NCBI GenBank assembly: GCA_042408665.1
Contig: JBHOQW010000061.1
Location: 1 to 12,505, forward strand
Source of the DNA: CAUJGQ01 sp042408665
GTDB lineage: Bacteria > Chloroflexota > Dehalococcoidia > CAUJGQ01
DNA length: 12,505 nt
Reading direction: 5' to 3'
Both the position numbers and the translations under genes were made by a program. The notes below the pieces were generated by a model, which was given only the letters and a program-made list of their open reading frames with translations, made no database searches and was not told where the DNA came from. Each line of letters starts with the position of its first letter. Position 1 is the first letter of the stretch. Shown here one piece after another: positions 6,294 to 11,914 of this stretch.

Positions 6294-7424
6294 ATGACCC
6301 GCACAACCGCTCAGCCCTCGGTCAATGCCCTGCCCCTCACCCTGTTTCCGTCACCCACGCGGCTGCTGCGCCTCGCCGCCGTGGCCGGCGACACGGCGCG
6401 CGCCCCCGTGGGTCTCACCCCGAAGGACCCGGTGTGGCGGCGCAACAAGGCCACCCTCTTCCGCTACCGCCCCCGCGCCGACCGCCCGCACCCGGTGCCC
6501 CTGCTCCTGGTGCACTCCCTGATCAGCCGCCCCTACATCCTGGACCTCATCCCCGGCAACAGCTTCGTCGAGTTCCTGCTCGATCAGGGCTTTGACGTCT
6601 ACCTGGCCGACTGGGGTGTGCCCTCGGCCGAGGACGTCTCACTGCGCCTGGAGGACTACCTGCTGGACTACCTGCCGGGCATGGTGCAGGCGGCGCTGGC
6701 CACCTCCGGCGCCCGAGAGCTGGCACTGCTCGGCTACTGCATGGGCGGCCTGCTCACCCTGCTGTACGCCGCCACCCATCCGACGGCGCCCCTGCGCGCC
6801 CTGCTCACCCTGGCCACACCGGTGGACTTTGACCACCTGGGCCTGCAAGGGCTGTGGACCCGCCACCTCGACCCTGACCGGCTGGTAGACACCTACGGCA
6901 ACATCCCGGCGGCGCTCATCCAGCAGAGCTTCCGCATGCTCAAACCGGCCTCGGAGCCGTCCGTGGCCCGCCTCATCGGCCTCTGGCAAAACCTGGACAA
7001 CGACCGTTACGTGGCGCAGTTCCGCGCCTTCGACCGCTGGACCAACGACCACATCGACTTCCCGGGCGAGACGTTCCGCCAGGTGGTGAAGGAGCTGGTG
7101 CAGGGGAACAAGCTGGTGAAGGGCGAGTTCACGCTGGGCGGGCGGCGCGTGGACCTGCGCGCTATCCGCTGCCCCTTCCTGGCCATCGCCGCCGAGGCAG
7201 ACCACATCGTGCCGCTGGCCGCCGCCCGGCCACAGACGGAGCTGGTGGGCAGCGCCGACAAAACCCTCCTGGTTCTGCCGGGCGGCCACGTGGGCCTGGC
7301 CGCCGGCCGGAGCGCGCGGCACGTGCTCTGGCCGCAGGTAGCAGCATGGCTGGTCGCCCGCGCCCCCGCCCCCGCGTCGGCCGCCGCCGAGGTCGAGCCC
7401 GCCGCAGGGCTGGCGGCCGATTAG
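6294..7424 (+). CDS. phaC: Second class III-type PHA synthase PhaC, divergent from the first
   Basis: The 376-residue protein is a paralogue of the minus-strand PhaC, with the catalytic residues at the same positions: Cys149 in GYCMGG, Asp303 in AEADHIVP and His332 in LPGGHVGL. Family blocks include SRPYILDLIPGNSFVEFLLD (78-97), VYLADWG (102-108), LVDTYGNIP (197-205), WQNLDNDRYV (231-240), RWTNDHIDFPGETFRQVV (248-265) and KGEFTLGGRRVDLRAI (276-291). The C-terminus ends in an Ala/Pro-rich tail (about 353-376). AAAGGA lies 5 nt before ATG 6294. No PhaE-like gene follows on this strand, so it must share the partners encoded by the divergent operon, use others, or act differently. The intact active site argues against decay. 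The polymer substrate cannot be read from the sequence. Confidence 0.95.
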   Translation: MTRTTAQPSVNALPLTLFPSPTRLLRLAAVAGDTARAPVGLTPKDPVWRRNKATLFRYRPRADRPHPVPLLLVHSLISRPYILDLIPGNSFVEFLLDQGFDVYLADWGVPSAEDVSLRLEDYLLDYLPGMVQAALATSGARELALLGYCMGGLLTLLYAATHPTAPLRALLTLATPVDFDHLGLQGLWTRHLDPDRLVDTYGNIPAALIQQSFRMLKPASEPSVARLIGLWQNLDNDRYVAQFRAFDRWTNDHIDFPGETFRQVVKELVQGNKLVKGEFTLGGRRVDLRAIRCPFLAIAAEADHIVPLAAARPQTELVGSADKTLLVLPGGHVGLAAGRSARHVLWPQVAAWLVARAPAPASAAAEVEPAAGLAAD

Positions 7425-7794
7425 TCTCTGGCTGGCCTTGTTCTGGAGCTGTAACCCGCCGGAAACGGACGGCCGCTACCGTTGGTGTGGCCGCCCGCCG
7501 GCCGTCTTCCCCCGGAACACCTGCGATGACCGCGACCACCGCCCACACCACGGCGGCCGGTGGCCACTGGGCGGCAGCGGCGCGTCCGCCTACGGGCATG
7601 GGGCACCGCGTCCTCTCCTATAGCATGCCCTGGAGTTTGACAGAGAGGGGCGCCCTCAGCGGTTCCTGTGGAGGGGGACCGGCGAGGCGATGAGCGAGGG
7701 CGGCGACGGGGCGGCGCCGGCGGCGGCGCTGGCGCGCCCGTGCCAGCGCGGGCCGTTTTTCCACCCTGGGGTCCCTCGCCGCCGCCCAACCTCC
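7425..7794. other. 370-nt gene-free stretch between convergent phaC and padR-type genes
   Basis: No frame here has convincing coding character. It holds GC hairpins, including GACGGCC/GGCCGTC (7468-7474 with 7500-7506), with GGCCG/CGGCC (7489-7493 with 7499-7503) overlapping its right arm and followed by TCTTCCCCC, plus a stronger hairpin with a T-tract at 7726-7760. An isolated TTGACA (7637-7642) has no matching -10 on the plus strand. On the minus strand CTATAG occurs near 7618-7623. An open frame on the minus strand from ATG 7599 runs into the end of phaC and is judged spurious. Confidence 0.5.
7726..7760 (+). terminator. Hairpin with T-tract, plus-strand orientation
   Basis: GCGCTGGC (7726-7733) and GCCAGCGC (7742-7749) form a perfect 8-bp stem with an 8-nt loop. 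TTTTT (7756-7760) follows 6 nt after the stem. This would end transcription from the second phaC about 300 nt past its stop and would keep it from running into the convergent regulator gene. The gap before the T-run lowers confidence. Confidence 0.45.
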
Positions 7795-8232
7795 TTAAAA
7801 CGGGCGCGTACCGCCCTGGCGCTCGTCCTGCTCCGGGCTCGCCGGCCCGCCGGCGCGCTCGCCCGCGGACGGGGGCACGATGCCCCACACGGCTTGGAGG
7901 AACTGCTGGTAGCGCTGCAGCGTCTCCAGCCAGGCGGCAAGGAAGGCCTCGCCGGCCTGGGTGAGGGCATAGCGGCGGCGGGCCGGGCCGGAGGCCGACG
8001 TGTCCCAGAAGGAGCTGACCAGGCCGCTCCTCTCGAGCTGGCGCAGCGTGCGGTAGACGGTGGTCTGGTCGAAGAGGGGCAGACCGGCGGCGCGCAGGCG
8101 CTGGGCGAGCTGATAGCCGTAGGCGTTCCAGCCGCGCAGGAGGGCGAGCAGACTGGCGGCCAGCAGCTCGCCGTGCAGGCGCGGCGCGCCCGCCCCCTGC
8201 GCCGGTTGCCGCTCCCCCGTTGGTTCGTCCAT
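7795..8232 (-). CDS. PadR-family transcriptional regulator, probably PhaQ-like
   Basis: The 145-residue protein has the PadR winged helix (about 22-105): LLAASLLALL, YGYQLAQRL (38-46), the recognition-helix region TTVYRTLRQLERSGLV (57-72) and the wing with RRRYALTQAG (85-94), followed by a dimerisation helix (LETLQRYQQFL) and an Ala/Gly/Pro-rich tail. PadR proteins of the PhaQ type are repressors released by PHA and regulate phasin and PHA genes in Bacillus. Here the gene sits between a synthase and a divergent phasin-like gene, so the same role is inferred. Two palindromes in the divergent region are candidate operators. ATG 8232 is preferred (GGAGG 8 nt upstream); GTG 8235 is directly adjacent. 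Confidence 0.88.
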   Translation of the reverse strand: MDEPTGERQPAQGAGAPRLHGELLAASLLALLRGWNAYGYQLAQRLRAAGLPLFDQTTVYRTLRQLERSGLVSSFWDTSASGPARRRYALTQAGEAFLAAWLETLQRYQQFLQAVWGIVPPSAGERAGGPASPEQDERQGGTRPF

Positions 8233-8274
8233 CACCGTGCCCTCCGCCCCATCCGTACCGCGCCGCCTTGCGCC

Positions 8275-8296
8275 CGGTCAACCGACCGGTTGACCG
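8275..8296. promoter_or_regulatory. 22-bp palindrome in the regulator-phasin divergent region (candidate operator)
   Basis: CGGTCAACCG (8275-8284) and CGGTTGACCG (8287-8296) are exact inverted repeats around AC. Both arms contain TTGACC, one on each strand, so the palindrome overlaps a -35 box in each direction. That would let one bound dimer affect both the regulator gene and the phasin-like gene. Confidence 0.55.
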
Positions 8297-8318
8297 AGTC
8301 AGCACATAGATGTAGGAT
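8290..8318 (+). promoter_or_regulatory. Promoter of the phasin-like gene
   Basis: TTGACC (8290-8295) and TAGGAT (8313-8318) are exactly 17 bp apart. Transcription would start near 8325, giving a leader of about 35 nt before ATG 8360. The -35 lies in the right arm of the 22-bp palindrome, and the start point falls in the second palindrome. A second -10-like TAGTAT (8334-8339) lacks a good -35. Confidence 0.6.
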
Positions 8319-8323
8319 GCATA

Positions 8324-8335
8324 TATCTGCAGATA
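8324..8335. promoter_or_regulatory. Palindrome TATCTGCAGATA at the phasin start site (candidate PadR operator)
   Basis: A perfect 12-bp palindrome covers the predicted +1 of the phasin promoter. A further short dyad, ACAT-AG-ATGT (8304-8313), lies between the -35 and -10. The AT-rich sequence stands out from the surrounding GC-rich DNA. A repressor bound here would block initiation. Confidence 0.5.
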
Positions 8336-8359
8336 GTATAGCACCGCCAAGGGGGTCCC

Positions 8360-8734
8360 ATGTCCACCAGCCAAGCCGCTGTTCGCTACGTCGATGCCCT
8401 ACAGGAGCTGGCCGAGGCCGTGCTGGCCGAGATCCGCGCTGAGGGCGAGGAAGGCGCCCGTTTCAGCCAGCGCCTGCTCGACGAGGCGCAAGTCGCCCAG
8501 CAACGCGCCCTCACCCTGCTCCGCCGCCTGGCCGAGCAGCCCCTGGACGTCGCCGGCAACGTCGCCGCCTGGGTGGAGGCCACCGCCCAGGCCCAGGCGC
8601 AGGCCATCGACCTTACCCGCGCCTGGTTCGAGGGTCTGCTGCGCGCCGGCGAGGAGCGCCGCGCCCGACTGGAGAAGATCGCCGCCGCCACCCGTCGCCT
8701 GTACGGCCTGCCCGTGACGTCGGCCGGGGCCTGA
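8360..8734 (+). CDS. Phasin-like PHA granule-associated protein
   Basis: The 124-residue protein is predicted to be almost all helix, with no signal peptide and no long hydrophobic span. Amphipathic segments run from about 4-33 (VRYVDALQELAEAVLAEI), 35-60 (RFSQRLLDEAQVAQQRALTLLR), 65-95 (a helix with EATAQAQAQAIDLTRAWFEGL) and 97-113. Size, Ala/Gln/Leu-rich composition and helices fit phasins, the amphipathic proteins that coat PHA granules and limit their size. The stronger evidence is context: it is divergent from a PhaQ-like regulator and next to two PHA synthases. It does not match a single phasin subfamily that I recognise from sequence. Start ATG 8360 has GGGGG about 4 nt before. A strong terminator follows 12 nt after the stop, so it is monocistronic. 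Confidence 0.7.
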   Translation: MSTSQAAVRYVDALQELAEAVLAEIRAEGEEGARFSQRLLDEAQVAQQRALTLLRRLAEQPLDVAGNVAAWVEATAQAQAQAIDLTRAWFEGLLRAGEERRARLEKIAAATRRLYGLPVTSAGA

Positions 8735-8746
8735 CCCACCCACACC

Positions 8747-8784
8747 GGGCCGGGGTGTTGCCCGCCGCGCCCCGGCCCCCTTTT
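8747..8784 (+). terminator. Rho-independent terminator of the phasin-like gene
   Basis: GGGCCGGGG (8747-8755) and CCCCGGCCC (8770-8778) form a perfect 9-bp stem, followed by CC and TTTT (8781-8784). It starts 12 nt after the phasin-like stop. The T-run also overlaps the likely -35 of the next gene. Confidence 0.72.
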
Positions 8785-8809
8785 GCCCCCGGCCCGCCGA
8801 TCGTAGACT
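8781..8809 (+). promoter_or_regulatory. Promoter of the lipoprotein gene, very short leader
   Basis: TAGACT (8804-8809) lies 10 nt before ATG 8820. A -35 is offered by the T-rich end of the preceding terminator (TTTTGC at 8781-8786, 17-bp spacing). No Shine-Dalgarno site is present, so the transcript would have only a few bases of leader. Confidence 0.4.
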
Positions 8810-8819
8810 GACCGCCGGA

Positions 8820-9392
8820 ATGCGCCCGCCTTACCTGGTCCCGGCCCTGCTCGCGCTCCTGGCCGTGGGCTGCCTGGGCAGCCTGCGCCATGACGCCACG
8901 GCCGAGGCCATCGTGCTCGCCTCGCGCGAGGTGCTGGGCCTGCCGGTGCGCGACAACCGCCCCTACTGGCTGCTGCGCACCAGCCCCGGCTGGCGCAGCG
9001 CGCACGAGATCCGCTTCGGCGGCGACCCCTCGGACCCCGCCGTCGCCACCGTGCGCGTGGCCCGCTTCCGCAACGCCGACGCCGCCCACGCCGCCTACGC
9101 CCGCCTCACACCCGCCTACCTTTACGCCGCCTACCGCGACCGCATGACGGACGAGCCCGTGCCGTTCGATTATCCGCAGCCACTGCCGGGCGACGAGGTG
9201 GCCACCTACCTCTACGGCGTCAAGCTGCCGACCACCGCCCCCCCGGGTGCCATGCTTGTGGGCCAGCTTACCGCCCTGCGTGCCGGCAGCGTCGTGCTTC
9301 TGGTCGAGAGCATCGGCGTGCACCCGGCGCAGTTGGTGCCCGCGCTGGCGGCGCTGGTAGACCGCGCGCATGCGGCCGGCGATGGCCCGTAA
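8820..9392 (+). CDS. Predicted lipoprotein of unknown function
   Basis: The 190-residue protein begins with a lipoprotein signal: Arg2, a hydrophobic core (YLVPALLALLA) and the lipobox LAVGC with Cys18 as the lipidation site. The mature part has mixed alpha/beta character, with WLLRTSPGWRSAHEIRF (49-65), a strand-rich RVARF segment with a helix NADAAHAAYARL, a Tyr-rich stretch (TPAYLYAAYRDRM, about 97-109), and a C-terminal strand and helix (VVLLVESIGVHPAQLVPALAALVDRA). I do not recognise the domain. It should face outside the cytoplasmic membrane. It has its own short-leader promoter and lies 80 nt before the pgpH-type gene; co-transcription with that gene is possible, as no terminator is seen between them. 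Confidence 0.75.
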   Translation: MRPPYLVPALLALLAVGCLGSLRHDATAEAIVLASREVLGLPVRDNRPYWLLRTSPGWRSAHEIRFGGDPSDPAVATVRVARFRNADAAHAAYARLTPAYLYAAYRDRMTDEPVPFDYPQPLPGDEVATYLYGVKLPTTAPPGAMLVGQLTALRAGSVVLLVESIGVHPAQLVPALAALVDRAHAAGDGP

Positions 9393-9472
9393 CCGCGCCC
9401 ACGACGCCGGCGCACGCTCACAAGCGCCCCATGTCTGGTACCATGCACCTACGAGACAGAGGCTCACCGGCC

Positions 9473-11785
9473 ATGACAGGCAGGCCCCGTGCCGGATCGC
9501 CGGTCCCGCCGCTGCAGGTCATCGCCTTCACCGGCCTGATGGCCGCGCTGCTGGTCGTCGCCCTGTTCCCGCTCTTGCCCAGCCGGCTCACCGTCAATCG
9601 CGGCGACATCGCCTCGCAGACCATCCGCGCCCCGCGTGACCTGCGCTACAACTCGGAGGTGCTGCGCAAGCAGCTCCAGGATCAGCGCGTGGCCTCCGTG
9701 CCGGAGATCGTCACCTACGACGTCAACGTCAAAGGGCAGCAGCTCGCCCGGCTGAGCGACATCGTCAACCGGATCACCGCATACCGAGACACCCCCGGTA
9801 TCCCGCGGGTGCAGAAAGACGAGAGCATCTCCCGCATCCAGGGGATCAACCTCACCGCCGCCCAGCGCGCCGCCATCCTTGATTTCACCCCCGAGCAGTG
9901 GGTGAAAACGGTGGCCGAGGCCGAGCGGGTGCTGGGCCAGGTGCTGGAAGAGCCCTTCTCCGCCAGCGAGGTGGAGGACCGGCGCGCCTCGGTGCGCAAC
10001 AAGGTCCAGGACGGCTTCCCGGCCGTGATGGGCGACGTGGTGGTGGCCCTGGTGCAGCCGCTGGTGGTGCCCACCAAGCGGGTGGACGCCGCGGAGACGC
10101 AGAAGGCCAGGGAGCGGGCGCGGGACAGCGTGCCGCCCCAAGTGCAGACCTACGCCAAGAACCAGGTGATCGTGCGCGAAGGCGATGTGATCGACGACGC
10201 CAAGCTGGAGGCGCTGCGTGAGGCGGGCCTGCTCGCCTTTCACATCCACCTGGACGACATCGCCGCCGTGGTGGTGGTAGCCATCCTGGCCTCCGGGGCG
10301 CTCGGCGCCTATCTGTTCGTGTTTCAGCCACCCTCGCTGTACTCCTTCCGGCGGCTGCTGGCGCCGCTCTCTCTGGTGTGTGGCCTGATGCTGGCGGCCA
10401 AGCTGTACCTGCCGCTGGTGGTGCCAGACACCGAACGTCACTTCCTGGCCTTCGTGCTGCCGGTGGCGGCGGTGCCGATGCTGCTCGCCACCCTGTTCGA
10501 GGCCCCCTTCGCCCTGGTCACGGCCGTGGCCTGCGCCGTGCTGGCCACCTTCACCGCCCTCTACCTGCCCGACGTCTCCGGCGTCGTCGGCCTGAGCAAC
10601 ACCCAGCCCCTGCAGATGGTGGCGGCATACCTGTTCGGCAGCCTGGCCGGGGTGCTGGTCATCCACCGGGCGGAGCGACTGAACCGCTTCGTGCTGGCCG
10701 GCGCGGCCGTGACCGGCGCCTCCTTCCTCGGCCTGCTCGCCTTCTGGCTGCTGGACGGCGCTCGCCGGCCGATGGACCTGGCGTGGATGGCCGGGGCCAG
10801 CGCCGTCTCCGGCGGCCTCTCCGCCGTACTGACGGTGGGGCTGCTCGCCCTGCTCGGCTCCGCCTTCGGCATCACCACCCGCTTCCAGCTCATGGAACTG
10901 GCCCAGTTCAACGCCCCCCTCCTGCGCCGCCTGCAGGACGAGGCGCCGGGTACCTTCCACCACAGCATCATCGTCGGCAATCTGGCCGAGCGCGCCGCCG
11001 ACCTCATCGGCGCCGACAGCCTGCTGGTGCGCGTGGGCGCCTACTACCACGACATCGGCAAGCTGGGCCGGCCCGGCTTCTTCGCCGAAAACCAGCTCTC
11101 CGGTGAGAACCCGCACGACCGCCTGGACCCCCTGGAGAGCACCCGCATCCTGCAGGAGCACGTGCGCCACGGCCTAGAGCTGGCCCGCCGCTACGGCCTG
11201 CCCGAGCGGGTGCGCGCCTGCATCCAGGAGCACCACGGCACCCTGCGCACCGCCTACTTCTACCGCCTGGCCGCCCAGCGCGACCCCCACGTGGACCCGG
11301 CCCTCTTCACCTACCCGGGGCCACGGCCGCAGTCGCGCGAGACGGCGCTCGTCATGCTGGCCGACTCGGCCGAGGCCATGGTCCGCGCCGCCAAGGACCG
11401 CTCCCCGGAGCGGATCGACGCCATGGTGGAGGCGGTGATCGCCGAGCGGCTGGCCGAGGGCCAGTTCGACGACTGCGACCTCACCCTGCGTGACCTGCGC
11501 GTGATCGCCGAGTCGTTCAAGCGCACGCTGCGGGCCGTCTACCACCCGCGCGTGGAGTACCCGGAGCCCACGCCCGCGGAGCAGGAGCGGCGGCGCAAGG
11601 CCGCCCTGCCGCCCGCTTCCCAGGGCCGCCTGACGCTGGTGGGCGACCGTGGCGCCACGCCGACCGCTCACCACCCGGCACCCGGCCCGGCCGCGCTGGC
11701 CCCCGGCCCGGCCATGGCGGACGACGCGAACGAGGCGGCAGACGTCGTCTCGCTGCCGGCACACGGCAGCGGCGCCACCGGTTGA
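9473..11785 (+). CDS. pgpH: PgpH-family 7TM HD-domain cyclic-di-AMP phosphodiesterase
   Basis: Known family members (PgpH, YqfF) hydrolyse c-di-AMP to pApA in the cytoplasm. With ATG 9473 the protein has 770 residues: a first membrane helix (14-35), an extracytoplasmic 7TMR-HDED region (about 36-260), seven hydrophobic helices (262-466) and the HD domain (about 485-690). Metal and catalytic positions are visible as His497 (TFHHSI), the His526-Asp527 pair (YYHDIGKLGRP), His563 (QEHV), His587-His588 (EHHGT) and Asp631 (LADSAEAM). A Pro/Ala-rich tail of about 70 residues follows (697-770) that I do not associate with the family core. Starts at 9431 and 9443 are in frame. I prefer 9473 because AGAGG lies 10 nt upstream and a TACCAT box (9439-9444) sits within the longer forms. 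The usual phoH and ybeY neighbours are absent. Confidence 0.92.
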   Translation: MTGRPRAGSPVPPLQVIAFTGLMAALLVVALFPLLPSRLTVNRGDIASQTIRAPRDLRYNSEVLRKQLQDQRVASVPEIVTYDVNVKGQQLARLSDIVNRITAYRDTPGIPRVQKDESISRIQGINLTAAQRAAILDFTPEQWVKTVAEAERVLGQVLEEPFSASEVEDRRASVRNKVQDGFPAVMGDVVVALVQPLVVPTKRVDAAETQKARERARDSVPPQVQTYAKNQVIVREGDVIDDAKLEALREAGLLAFHIHLDDIAAVVVVAILASGALGAYLFVFQPPSLYSFRRLLAPLSLVCGLMLAAKLYLPLVVPDTERHFLAFVLPVAAVPMLLATLFEAPFALVTAVACAVLATFTALYLPDVSGVVGLSNTQPLQMVAAYLFGSLAGVLVIHRAERLNRFVLAGAAVTGASFLGLLAFWLLDGARRPMDLAWMAGASAVSGGLSAVLTVGLLALLGSAFGITTRFQLMELAQFNAPLLRRLQDEAPGTFHHSIIVGNLAERAADLIGADSLLVRVGAYYHDIGKLGRPGFFAENQLSGENPHDRLDPLESTRILQEHVRHGLELARRYGLPERVRACIQEHHGTLRTAYFYRLAAQRDPHVDPALFTYPGPRPQSRETALVMLADSAEAMVRAAKDRSPERIDAMVEAVIAERLAEGQFDDCDLTLRDLRVIAESFKRTLRAVYHPRVEYPEPTPAEQERRRKAALPPASQGRLTLVGDRGATPTAHHPAPGPAALAPGPAMADDANEAADVVSLPAHGSGATG

Positions 11786-11792
11786 TCCCTGC

Positions 11793-11798
11793 TACACT
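11793..11798 (+). promoter_or_regulatory. -10-like TACACT upstream of purQ
   Basis: TACACT lies 7 nt after the pgpH stop and has the same sequence as the box before the Cys/His-rich gene. A transcript starting here would carry a leader of about 110 nt before ATG 11915. No good -35 is visible. Confidence 0.3.
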
Positions 11799-11819
11799 GC
11801 CGGTGGGAGGCGGCGCACG

Positions 11820-11884
11820 GGTGGCGCGGGCACGCCACCACGCGGCGCAAGGCGGTCTCGGACGCTGGAAGGTAACCGACCGCC
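11820..11884 (+). other. Two hairpins in the purQ leader
   Basis: GGTGGCG (11820-11826) pairs with CGCCACC (11833-11839) around a 6-nt loop. GGCGGTC (11851-11857) pairs with GACCGCC (11878-11884) around a 20-nt loop. They fall in the 129-nt gap before purQ. A structured leader is possible, but no T-tract, no known purine riboswitch core and no leader peptide are apparent. Confidence 0.3.
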
Positions 11885-11914
11885 GCAGTGTGCCGCCGGT
11901 GACGGGGTGTCTGC

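Noticed and set aside
7162..7599. 145-aa minus-strand frame with a slightly hydrophobic start and a TATAGG box upstream
   Set aside because: Most of it is antisense to the conserved C-terminus of the second phaC, and the ribosome-site spacing is poor.
7421..8374. 317-aa open frame on the minus strand
   Set aside because: It overlaps the PadR gene in another frame and is Arg/Pro/Ala-rich low-complexity sequence with no domain.
7690..8442. 250-aa open frame on the plus strand
   Set aside because: It is antisense to the PadR gene and runs into the phasin-like gene in another frame.
9464..11170. 568-aa open frame on the minus strand
   Set aside because: It lies opposite the PgpH-type gene, whose domains and catalytic residues are clear. 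Its His/Gln/Gly-rich composition is typical of an antisense frame in GC-rich DNA.
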